NCBI GenBank assembly: GCA_023512835.1
Contig: CM042089.1
Coordinates: forward strand, 26,478,440 to 26,542,439
Length of the DNA stretch: 64,000 nucleotides
Direction of reading: 5' to 3'
From: Taxillus chinensis
Lineage: Eukaryota; Streptophyta; Magnoliopsida; Santalales; Loranthaceae
Positions within the stretch are counted from its first letter, which is position 1, and the number at the start of each line of letters is the position of its first letter. The notes under the pieces were generated by a model. That model worked only from the letters and a program-made list of their open reading frames with translations. It ran no database searches and was not told the DNA's origin. Both the position numbers and the translations under genes were made by a program. Shown piece after piece: positions 33,794-46,300 of the stretch.

Positions 33794-35784
33794 TATCACG
33801 CCCCCGAATTTCAGGGAACCCGGAACCGGGTACATGACTTCCCCTTGCCCGCACCCGATAGGTCAAGGGGTTGGCGACTAGCACCAATGGAGACTACACC
33901 GCGGGTGCTGTCTCAAATATGTAACCCTGTACAATCATACATCAAGGGTAATCCTGTACTTTCCCATATATCATCATACATACAATGAGTCAAATAGTCA
34001 TACAAACATCACATCATACAGTATGCAAATACAACTGTCCACGGACCCCTGTCCGGGATATCACATAGAACACTACAGAATATAAGTGTATCATACATCA
34101 GAGTAGTGGGCGTCCTCCAGGAAGAAAGTCCTCCACTAGTCTCGGGTCACACCTGAAAAGGGTAAACAACAAGTAGGGGTGAGCGACAAGCTCAGTAGGT
34201 GACCCCAAAACTCCACATCATGCAACACATATATGTCTATACTATATGCTCAGTGTACTCGTGCACCGTGTAGTGTGCACAATCATTAGGACTCAGCCTG
34301 CAAACAAACATCAGGACTTAGCCTGCCCACACAGGACAACTTGTCCACGATCCTCCATGGGATCCCAGCTCAGGGCACTTAGCCCTAGCTCCACGAGCTC
34401 AACGGCTTAACTCAGGCCTTAGCCTGTCCACAGCGCAATATGCCCGACCACAGTCGCCACACAGGCCTGCCATCGGTGCATATGCCTGCCACGTCAACCA
34501 CATAGCACCATCGGTGCGTCACGGTGAGAACCCAAATAAGTCACGGAGTCCATGCCCCAATACCTCACACCAATATACTAACATGAGTATGGCAAATCAT
34601 TCTCAATATTTCCTTTGGAACTGTAGCCAGTCTTCACAAGTAAATCCTCAATCCTTGATTTATGAAGGAAGTACCCATAGAAGCTATTTCCTTGAAATCA
34701 AAAGTCCCAGCATTGGGTTCCCATATCATAACTAAGATAATCTGATTTTTGGGGATTTTTCTGAGATGTCTAACCCCATTTTCCAAAAATTCACCACTAC
34801 GAACTTTTGGGTTTTTCCGAGATTTTACACTAAATCCTAATTTTCACATTTTGAAATAGTAGGAATTAATTTTTCTAGTATTTTTCTTTGAATCCAAATG
34901 GGGGGTATTTCGTTATTTACATTGTAACTTAAGTATAGTACTTGGTATAGGTTGCAATGTAAATAGGTCCAGTCCAGTGCTGTACAGTGTCCAGTTACAC
35001 TGCAGAACCTGCGACTCGTAGCTGCGGAATGCGGAGCTACAGCACGCCTCGAAGACTCGAAGCGAGGCTACGACCTTCGACCTACGAGGCTACGAACTTC
35101 GACCCTTCGACTACGAACTATGGGTCTACGAACTACAACCCTACGACCTTCGAACTACGAGGCTACGAGGCTACGAACCTTCGAGCCACAAACTATGAGT
35201 CTATAAACTACGACCCTACGACCCTGGATCTTCGACCCTTCGACCTAGAACTTTGGATTTTCGTCAGTTCGACCCAGTAACGCGTCCAGGGTAATGTTCG
35301 TCGTCATTTTTGCCTGTTCTTTGTCTAGAATCAACCCAGCAACCCCCAGACACTCACAAACACGCATTCTATGCAACAGACTGCGATATTTACCTTAAAA
35401 TGCATCCAGAATGCCTCTAAATCGCACAGAAACAACAGAAACACATATAAAATTCCAGAACTCTAGATCTAAACCCAGAATTTCATGGTTGACTTATCAA
35501 CCCTCATGAAAAACACAATTAATCAACCCCAAAATCACAGAAACATATATCCACAATGATATAAAACAATTCTTAACCACAAATCTTATGCTAAACGATT
35601 AGATCTAACCCAAAATTGGTTTTCCCCAAATTCTAGGGTTCATGATCAATTTCATAAATCATGATAAATTCGTGCAAATCCAAAACAAGAGAGAGATAAG
35701 AAGTTCAAAGACACCTACTTAAAGTGAATCTTCGAGCTCCACGAACCCAAATCGCCCCAAATCGCCAAAGCCTCCAAGCTCTCT

Positions 35785-35864
<80 letters not shown>

Positions 35865-36259
35865 GCACAAACGTGAAACGTAAAGTGAAAGCTTCTTCTT
35901 CTTTTTTTTTCTGCTATTTATATTTCTGCCAGTCAACTGACCTAGTCAACCATTGACCCAGTCCCAACACAAAAATTGACTTCTAAGGCCCCGAACTCCA
36001 AATTGAGTCAAACTACAGTCAAAACGCTCGAAATGATGAGCACAACACTAAACAGATATTATTACACCCAAATGACGCCCAAACGCAAAGTCAACCAATA
36101 AACCCCGAAAAGTCAACAATCGGGTCAAACGGGGCCCCGATTCGAAATCGGGCCCAAGTACAGTCAAAATGCTCACATCAACGACTACACTATCATCCAG
36201 ATAGTTACATTCCCATAGAATGACTATCTCTCAAAACTACCCAAATACGAGTCTTTACA
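33794..36259 (-). mobile_element. 5' LTR of the family-A chromovirus
   Basis: It starts TATCACGCCC (TG changed to TA) and ends TCTTTACA on the + strand, 2466 bp. It is colinear with 23641-26039. The main length difference is a CT tract of 36 units against 6. Confidence 0.95.
35789..35860. repeat. Expanded (CT)n microsatellite in the 5' LTR
   Basis: Thirty-six CT units at the position where the sister LTR has six (25629-25640). Confidence 0.97.
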
Positions 36260-36264
36260 CACCC

Positions 36265-37615
36265 TCTCCCACTTGCCGACCTACTATCTTTCTTCGTTTC
36301 CTCTTCCTGTAGTTGTGACTGCTCAGCTCGAGTGGATCCAAAGGAATTTCATTTGGGGATCCGAGGTGGGGGTGCCAAAGGTCCATTTGGTTAATTGGGA
36401 CAATGTGTATCGTCTTCTATCTCATGATGGCTTGGCCATTAAGAACTTGTGTAGATTTAATGTTTCTCTTCTCGGGAAATGGCTTTGGCGGTTTGGAGCG
36501 GAGTAGGGGGCTTTGTGGCGGGAGATGATTGCGATCAAATACGGGGTTGCCGGAGGGGGTTGGATCTCCTTAGTACCTCATGGGCCTCATGGCATGGGGT
36601 TGTGGAAATTTATTTGCGCAAGGAGAGATTTTTTTGCCCGGTTTATGGTGTTTGAGTTGGGGGATGGTGCTTCTATCCGCTTCTGGAATGATGTGTGGTG
36701 TGATGATTTCCCCCCGAAACTTGTGTATCTAGAGCTATTTCGTATGGCATGCCATCCCGACGCCTTTGTGGCTAATGTTTGTTCTCCTTGGGGTACTTCC
36801 TTGTAGTGGGAAGTGTTATTTTCACGTGCTGTGCAGGATTGGGAGCTGGAAGCTTTCTCCTCTTTTTTTGATATGTTATATTTAGTTTCTTCGGCGACGC
36901 ATGAGGCAGATCGATTGTGTTGGCGTCCCCATCGGGAGCGAGGTTATCAAGCCCAGAGTTTTTACTCCCTTCTCACCGCTGTCCACACTGTGAGTTTTCC
37001 TTGGCGGAGTATTTGGAAAGCATAAGGTTGGTTTCTTCACTTGGACAACAGTTCTGGGTAAGATTCTAACTGTTGATCATTTGCGGCGCCGGGGTTTTGT
37101 TATTGTCAGTAGGTGTTTCATGTGCAAGGCTTCGTTGGAGTTTGTGGATAATCTTTTCATGCATTGTTCGTATGCTCAGGGGTTGTGGGATATGGTCCTG
37201 GGCTTATTTGGCATCCAGTGGGTGATGCCTTCCTATCTTTATGCGTTGTTTGCATGTTGGCTAGCGGGTGTTGGGCAACGTTTGGAGGTGTGGCGGACTG
37301 TCCGTCATTGCCTCCTATGGTGTCTTTGGCGGGAGCGGAACGAGCAGGTGTTTGAGGAACGGGAGAGGCCTCTATCCGAGTTTTCTTATCTTTTTTTTTA
37401 CGTTGTTTGGAGGATTAAATGTTTGTTTTGAGTTGTGTCCGTTGTTCTTCCTTGTAAGATGTTCTTAATGTTTATTCCTTTTGAGTTTGTTTTTTTATCT
37501 TTTTGTTATAATTCTCTCATATGGTTCCTTTTTTTTAATCTTTTTGCTTAGCTTGTATTTGCACGCGTGTGCGATTTTTCATCTAATAAAATTTGATTTA
37601 TCAAAATGGAAAAAA
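36265..37615 (+). pseudogene. LINE RT end and zinc-binding domain, right part
   Basis: It continues 23485-23640 in phase once the chromovirus and one CACCC copy are removed. It encodes LPVVVTAQLEWIQRNFIWG, GLAIKNLCRFNVSLLGKWLW, GDGASIRFWNDVW and then the RT-associated zinc-binding region ([51 protein letters not shown]). Stops at 36504 and 36804 and a frameshift near 37020 break it. The tail ends in CTAATAAAATTTG and an A-rich run near 37610. TE-family assignment to plant L1-type LINE is firm. Confidence 0.88.
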
Positions 37616-39348
37616 TATTTTGATTAATTTTTTTATGAAGCTTTGTTTAAAAATAATAATAAGAAAAAAACCGTTGCCTTTGTTTTCTTCTTTGCTCGTT
37701 GCTAAAAGGAAGCTTCGCCTGGGATTTTTTTAAAATTTTTTTTTGTTACGTGAAAAAGGATCAGCACCACATTTTGTTTTGTTTTTTTGTTTTTTCTTTT
37801 CCTTTAGAAGCAACCGTTTCGCAGAAAAGAAAGAAAGCGAGCACCCTCGCATGCATGCGTTATTGCCGTTTTTTGCGTAAAATAAAAGACGCTGAATGAA
37901 ATACCTGTTATCGAATGGCACGTTTTTTTTTTCTTTCCACGGAGGCACGAGATACCTGTTTTAGTCACATGAGATGCATTTGTGCGTATTTTTGACAAAT
38001 TCCATTGGTTGATTTCAGCGGCACATAAACAATTCTGATTTATCTTACCCGCAGGATGATAGTACCACCACAACGTGTCTACTCAATGATATTCCATTAT
38101 TCCTCCTGTAATACTACTCGACAGCTCTCTATAACCATTGACCTAACCCTCCGACATAGCTGGAATCACTTGCCTTTCTCTGCCCATGTCCGACTACCAT
38201 ACAAGTCTCATGCGCCTGCACCAGCAACCATTTATCCGCGGGCTTGGTCTGACCCGTACGAATCTCAACCTACCAAATCAAACCAGGCAATCAACAAGCA
38301 ACCTCAGCATGCGAGGGTTGGACAGGTTTCAACACGCGACTGAAACGAACACTCAGGTAGGGATAGCTTAGTCCCAACTTCGCCATTGGATGGCAACCGC
38401 TAAAGACCCTAATAAGCAGAGCAATAGCATTGGCAGAGTAAATGGTAAGACCTAGCAAGCGAAACAATCTCATTAACCTACTGAATCCAAAAATCCATTC
38501 AACGTATTCAAGGGTTTCTTTATTTCTGTATGGGACGAATGAAAATTAAATTTATGTATGAACGGAGGAAGCGACCATGTGAATGGACGATGTCACTAAC
38601 TTTTGGGTTGGTTGGACACGCAAGAGCAATGTTGTAAACAAACCATCTTCATGAAGAAGTGCTGCTGAAGGCCAGCCTTCACACAAATAACGTGCCTCAG
38701 CTGATGAGAGCAATTGGGAATCAAAATAACCATGGGAAAAAAAACATCAGAACAGTGCTACAATACTTTAAACAAGCAGGTATATGGTAGAATTTGTGCA
38801 GCGCCATCAGTTAAAAAGGGATTACGTTGAAATAGCTAAAGAAAGCAAGAACAGTTATCAGGGAAATACAGAAAGAACATATTTTTGAACTACCAAATGA
38901 AAACTATTCCCCATTCTTGGTCTCGTCAGGATGGTACCTGCAATAATTCTGCCAAACAACAGTGTAAGATAAAGAGAAATATAAATGCCTCTATTTATCA
39001 AAACAAGTAACTAGGATGAAATCTCATCTACCAACCAGCAGCGAATTCATATAATTTTGAATGCAGCATCAACAACTCCATTAAGATGAGTCTCCTCTGC
39101 TAACGAGATGTCAAATATAGAGAAGTTTTCATTGACCAAGTGCATGGATAAAGACATTGTTTGCCATATTCATATCATTTAATAATTTGGGGTCTTAAAT
39201 TGTCCTACAACTGTCCAAGAAAAAAAAAACAATTGCTAAAAATGTTGAATGTAGTACATGTAAGCCGAAGAATGCACCTTGTGAGTTAACTACCCTCAAA
39301 ATTTGCCAAATATGCACTCCATATACCATACCAAATGATTTACAGAAC
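37616..39348. other. Intergenic DNA and 3' flank of the flippase gene
   Basis: No coding domain seen. The part nearest 39348 should hold the flippase 3' untranslated region and poly(A) site, whose end I cannot place. Frames at 37699-38473 have no recognisable homology. Confidence 0.45.
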
Positions 39349-40335
39349 TCAATTGTCCTTACAGTTTCTCGAATAGCTTGATGACAATCTAGACTGGGGT
39401 TGAAAGAAATCAAATGGTGCCCCTGACCCAAGAGACCTTCTAGTAGAATTTGGAGAGTCCAATAATAGTGGTTCATATACTGGATTCCTGTTCTTGGGTT
39501 GGGTTATGGATAGCGGAGAAACATCCTTCTCCACAAATCTTGGCTGCGGCTCTATATTTCCTAGCGACAAAATGGGACCACCCAAACGTTCGGCCTGCTG
39601 AAGTATATTGATTTTACTTGGCCTATACGTGTATCTGAAATACTTTATGGCCAGAATTGGTCCCAATCCTGCTCCAACAATGAGCTGAAGTACAATTGTA
39701 ATCTCAGTCAGTATATACTCGTGCAAAAGAATAATAATTAAACTACTCTTCAGGACTGTTCTTTTCATCTGTCATATAATCAAGGCGACGTCAATAATTG
39801 ATAGGCGTAGCAGTACAAAATGAAAAACTAGCAGAAGCTCTGATATCACCATTGATTCAGTGGAAAACCTTCTTTTAAAAGAGAATCTTGTTTCTTGTTG
39901 CCCACTGAAATCATTGTGATACCAAGGCTAGTCAAAGCTAGGAGCCCAAAAGGATACTGAAATAAATAAATAAACTTCACCCAAGAACATGGATAATAAT
40001 CACTCTTTAAAGGTTGGCACAAAATGAAAAACTTACAAATATTGTGATCCAATAAGATGGTTGCCTACACAGCCGGAACATAATTGTGTACATCCCCGAT
40101 GATGGTAATGCACTGACAATCCAGTTTATGACGTAAAAGGCCACCAAATTTCCCCATATGGCCAGATGTTGTAACAATGTGAAAGAACTGCAAATATTAA
40201 ACAAGTCACTTCAACAAACATAACTGCAATTATTCAGCAAATGGACAACTCCAACTGTCCAAGAACAAAGTCAACAAAAAAATTATTGTTTTCGGGGAAA
40301 AGGCTGAATCATATATTATATATATATATATATGA

Positions 40336-40388
<53 letters not shown>

Positions 40389-43300
40389 CTCTAAATACTT
40401 GATAATGATGACAAAACAAAATAAATTAATGGAGAAAGACACTTAAAAATGGAGTACAACCACAGTACAGATAGGAATAGGAACAGTCAAGAACAAGCAC
40501 GACGCATTTAGTGCTTACTTTGTCTCCAACATCACAACAAAGGCTTGTAGCCAAATACATCCAGATAGTGCCACCATGGATACTTCCTCCATTTCACTTT
40601 TTTCATAGGCACATGAATGTATGGAGATTATGAATACAACAATTGCCTGCGATTTGACTCCAACATCAGTTCAATGGTTGACAGTAATGCAAACACATTT
40701 GCAATAAAGAATTTATTAATTAAATTAATGATAGGAACTTGTAAATTTTTATGTGCGTGAGTTAATAATAAGTCTATAAATAACTCAGAAAGGTGATATC
40801 AAATTAAATAATGGCACTCATAAAACGTAATTGATATTATTAGAAATGTTACTGTTCAATAAGCTTTTTGCCATGAACAATAGCTCTAATTCTACCATCA
40901 TAAGATACCGACCTTTCAATCAGTTTTCAGAATTATAATACATATTAACTTTTGGGGATGGAACATACTATTAGTATACATGTATCTGAAATTCATAATA
41001 TAAAGAGTCTATTGCACCCTGAAAAGGCGTGCCTCAATGATAGCAGAGGCCTCCTTTTTCGATCCCTGTTTACTTCTTTTGCCAACAGTCTTGTATTAGG
41101 TCACCTTATCCTCAACCTTGTACCTTCTCTTATAATTTATCTTTCAACAAATAAGAATATTAGATATATTGTGTTTGTCTCCCTAAAAAAAACATGCTCA
41201 CTCATTGCAAGTGAAACGAATAACACCAGAACAGTAACATGCATTATGAAAAAAAAAAAAGATGTGGACTCACATGGAAGAGAGAGCGCCCAAACCATCC
41301 AGCAAATGTGCTAGGGTTAAGAAGCCTAATTAAGCAAGAAGCCACATTAGTTGGAAAAAATAAAAAGTTTGCATACGCCTACCATATTATAAATTAGAAT
41401 TAAGTGATTTCCTCAAATATTGACAAGTTTTTGTATGGAAGGAAAACTTTAAATGCATGTGAGAAAGAGGAATATTAAGACACTAGATGAACAAATATAT
41501 ATACTGTAATCTGACCCTTGGTCTTGGAACAATTAATACCTAGAAAACTAAAAAGTCTTGCAACTATTAATACCTAGGAAACTAAAGAGTTTTACAACAA
41601 TTAATACTTAAAAATTATAAATACAAATAATAAATATAATGTGAAAAATTTAAAAGTTAATGTAATAATTACAATCTAGACGTGATTGCGGACATTAATA
41701 AATTTGAATTAACTTCCAATACTCTTCAAGCTAGTAAATAAGTATTTTCCATTCTCATCTTAATAGGATGTTTAGAAACATTGGACTGCCTAACCCTTTA
41801 GTAAGAATATCAACCAATTGATGATGAGTAGTCATATAAGGTGTACAGATCAAGTCATGATCCAACTTCTCCTTAATGAAGTGTATTAGTTTCAATGTGC
41901 TTTGTTCAGTCGTGTTGTGAGTTATATTGATAGCAGATTTATTATCACAGTACAACTTTATTTGATCTTCTCTCTAAATCTTTAAATCATCTAGGATAAT
42001 TTTTATCCTAAATAATTCATATACATCATGAGCAATTGTTTCGGAATTCTATTTTTACACTAGATTGGGCTACTATATTTTGCTTTTTACTCCTTCAAGT
42101 TAAAAAATTTTTACTGAGAAAGGTGCAGTACACAAATGTCGACCTTCTGTTAACAATTAATCCCGCATAATTAGCATCCGTATAGGCCTCAATAACCAAA
42201 TCTCCATTCCGTTTAAACAGGATTCCCTTTCGGACTCCTTTGAGACATTGTAACACTTAATGGACTACCTGTAAGGGAACTTCCTTTGGGTTATGCATAA
42301 CTGGATGATAACACTCACCGCATAAGCTATATCGGATCGAATGTGAGAAAGATAAATGAATTTTCCAAAAAAATATTGATACATTTCCCTATCAATTGTA
42401 GCATCCTCCTTAGCTAGACCAATGACTTGAATCTATTGGAGTCTAAGCTGGTTTGCAGGCTGACTTATCAGTTTCTCTAAGGAAATTTGTAATATAATTC
42501 TGTTGTAATATAAATATGCCATGTTTAGAATGAACCACTTCAATCCTAAGAAAATAATTCAACCTCTATAGTGTTTTGATGTCAAACTCATTGGTCAAAC
42601 AATGGCTCAAGAGTTCCAATTCTTTGTTATCATTCCGAGTCACAATTATATTATCCACATATACCAAAAGAGATGTAACTTCCCTTGTAGATGAGTGTTT
42701 GATAAACAATATGATCCTTTTGACTTTGCTTATATCCTAAGGCCTACTTAGCTTTTGCAAACCTGTAAAACTAATCTCGTGGTGATTGTTTAAGACTATA
42801 CAAGGCTTTTTTCAATCCACACACAGGATTAAAAGTCAATTTTTCACCATAATCATGTGGAACTTCCATGTAGATCTCTTCTATCTAGTCATGTAGAAAT
42901 GCATTCTTCACATCGAGCTGTTGCAAATTCCATCCATAATTAGCTATAAGAGACAACAATAATTTACTAGTATTCATTTTTACAAATAGAATAAAAGTTT
43001 CCAAGTAATCAATCTAATAGTTTTGAGTGTAGCCTTTGACTACTAATCTTGTTTCGTATCTTTCAATTGAGCCATCTGCTCTGCAATTCACTATGCATAC
43101 TCATTTACATCTCACAAGTTTCTTGTTGGGAGGCAATGACACTAGCTCTCAGGTTTTGTTATTCTCTAGAGCCTCCATTTCCACATCTATGGTCTGTCTC
43201 CACTCCCCTTCAAGAATAGAAATGGTATTTAAGCTAACCAAAAAAGATCCAGGAGAGGATAAGAATTTATCAAATAATACATAATATGAAAGAGAATACA

Positions 43301-46300
43301 AAGGACATTTAGTGCATTTTCTAGTTACTTTCCTAAGGCTAATGGGAATACCATGGTCATAAATAGAAACTAAAGAAGGAGAATTAGAAATTGTTACCTC
43401 AGGTGTTGGACTCAAAGATGAGTCTTAAACATGCAAAGATGCAGGGGCTATTTGTTGCTTCCTTGAAAACACCTTGCCATATCACTCTTTATTAGGAGCA
43501 AATTCAGGGATATGAGCTTGAGAGGTTGGAGGTGTTGTTTGTTCAGGAATAGGTTCAGATGCAGGAGCTGGTGCAGATGGAGCTTGAGAGGTTGGAGGTG
43601 TTGTTTGTTTAGGAATAGGTCCAGATGCAGGAGCTGGTGCAGATGGAGCTTGAGAGGTTGGAGGTGTTGTTTGTTCAGAAATAGGTTCAAATGCAGAAGC
43701 TAGTGCAGATGTGAGAAGAGACAACTCATCAATAAAGGAGTAAAAAGGGTAGGGGATTGATCTTAACTTTTATATTATTATTGAGAAAGAGTACATATAG
43801 GTCACTCATGTCAAATTGATCCAATAACTGCATGGGTCATTATATCATCTAGTTGATCAGCCCTTTTAATGTAGGAAACTTTCATTACGCTAGAATTTAA
43901 ATTATTCTTGATATACTTCCTATTAAGTTCAATATGCTTTGTACAATTATATTGTACTAGATAATTAGCAATCTCGATGGCAATTGCGTTATCACAAAAG
44001 AACATCACCACTTCTAATAGCCATAACCAAGGTCTCCCAAAATAATATATAACCATGTGAGTTCTTAAATAGCATGATAAAAAATATATATATTCAGCTT
44101 CTACACTAGACAAAGAAACTACATTCTTTTTCTTACTCTACCAAATTACTAAATTACTACCTACAAATGATATATATCTTGAAGTAGAGTTTCGATCTAA
44201 TTTGGATCTAGCAAAGTCAGAATAAGTGTATCCCATAATGTTCATGCTTGAAAAACATAATATCTTTGCCCAGAGAAAACTTCAAATAAGCCAAAATACG
44301 ATTTATAGCACTCATATGTCGATGACTCAAAATATACATGAATTAACTCATAACGCTAACTGCATATGAAATATCAAGTCTAGTGTGAATCAAATAGATC
44401 AATATTCCGACCGACCTTTGATATCTCTTTTTGTTAGTTGGAACATGATCAGGATAAATATAGACTATGGTTCATCTAATAGAAGTATCAACAAGTGCGC
44501 AAGAAAGTATTTGGTTTCATTTCTTTGTTTGAGATGAAAGACTTCGGGGTTTTAAAATAACGACAGGAGCTTCTTGAAAATAACTAGAAACAGACATAGA
44601 AAGATAATTGAAGTGCAAAAGTATGATTAGATTTAGACAGGCAATGATAGGAGATGAAGTAAAAAAATAAGATAAACAACATTAAAAGATAATTTTGAAA
44701 AACCTAATCTATCAAGTTCTTTATAGTCATAAATGAAACACTTGAAATGGAATGACATGAATATCATAACTTTTAAATTTCATCAAAACTTACTCTAGTA
44801 CAATTATGAATAAAAGACAAAATATTTATCCTAAAGCAAGAGTAAAAATAGGACCACAAACATCAGCGTGGAAAAAAAAAAGAATAAACTTTCATTGAAA
44901 TTGATTTTAAATGGAACACGATGATTTTTAGCATACATTATTACTCACATTATAAACTAGAAATAGAAATATTTTTGAATAGTTGAGGAAATAATCATTC
45001 GAGAGTGACAAAAGAATAGTGTCCTAAATGATGAAAGAATTTTTTTCTTGGTCAAGTGTCGCATGCCTTACTTGAAATTCCTGACTAGACTCAGATTTCA
45101 ATGCTCTTGCTTCATTTTAATAGTATAGCTCTAGTATTAAATACCCAAGTGTTGTCGATAGAAGAAAGTAAAGCTAATTTTGAAGCATTCTCCTGGAACA
45201 CCCGAATCACATGAAGAGCTCCAAACTAAGATGATGATATGTGTCACTCTTAACACCAGAAACCAAAAATGCATGCTCGCTGACCACTCAAAGCCAAAAA
45301 ACACCCAACAGCATTTCGTGAAGTTGCTGCAGCAGGAGCATCAAGCAGCCACCAGCAATGGAGACAGTGAAGTCTGGCGGTGGCAGCGACACCGGCATTA
45401 CGTGACACAAACGGCAATAGCAAGGCAACAACAGCAAGGCTTGCACTCAATTGCTGCCTCAGCAAATAGCTCATCAGTTGGTGGCATAAGATGGTGCCAA
45501 CAGCGATACATGATGGCATCGACAGACAATAGCGTCAAAGACAGAGAAGACGACAGACGAAGGTGATGGCAAAGAGAGCTCAACACAACCAGCAGCAACA
45601 AAGACTCTTCCCTCAAGTAACAACGATACTTGACACGACAGCCAGCAACGAGAAACAGCGGTACAAGCGAAGACTGATGGCAATGGCTAGAGAAAAAAAC
45701 ATCCGAAAGAATTAAAGCTCTTGAAGGGGTGACTGCAGCATTTTTTCTAATTTTGGGTTAGGCTTTGACACCGAGTAAAAAGGATAGTTAATTGATCTCA
45801 ACTTCTATATTATTATTGAGAAAAACAATCATACATATAAGGTAATGCAAATTATGTCTATGTTACAAGCGTCACAATACATGCAAACGTTACAAGTGTT
45901 ACAGAATTTCAACTGAAGTTTCCATCATCCTCTTCCAAGAGTATGAATTCTCCCTATGACGAGGAGGGGGCATAATATGACCCGTGTTCATTGAAACTAA
46001 CATCTTTAGAGGAAAAAAAAACTTTGCGGGATAGAGGATAATAATATTTATATCCCTTTTGTTTGGGAGAGTACCCCACAAACATACATTTCAATACTCG
46101 CGGATCAAGTTTGTTTCAATTTTGACTATGAAGGTGCACAAAAGCAACACTCGAAAATGCGAGGACTAAGATTATCAGTAGTGCTTAGATTAGGATAGAA
46201 GGTTGAGAGTCTCTTCATTGAGCTATGAGATTGCAAGACTTTTGAGGGAAATCAATTTATGAGATGAATGACTGTAAGAATAGCTTCCCTCGAAGGATTT

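Larger units (their letters stand above)
23641..36259 (-). mobile_element. Full-length family-A Ty3/gypsy chromovirus
   Basis: A complete element reads right to left: 5' LTR 36259-33794, primer-binding site, gag-pol 33314 to about 26290, polypurine tract, 3' LTR 26039-23641. Target duplication CACCC flanks it (23636-23640 and 36260-36264). Integrase precedes a chromodomain-type tail, placing it among chromoviruses (Tekay/Del-like by inference). The two LTRs are nearly identical on side-by-side reading, with scattered substitutions and a very different CT-tract length, so insertion is fairly recent. Even so, the coding region carries several frameshifts and stops, and gag holds a foreign solo LTR. 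It sits in a LINE fragment. Confidence 0.95.

Noticed and set aside
39846..40052. Open frame between two flippase exons, a possible extra exon.
   Set aside because: The exons at 40187-40037 and 39684-39349 join in phase and match the family sequence without it; it is intron.
45180..45566. 128-codon + strand frame as a possible gene.
   Set aside because: It is a Gln/His-rich, CAG-biased frame opposite the 5' leader of a copia remnant and has no known domain.
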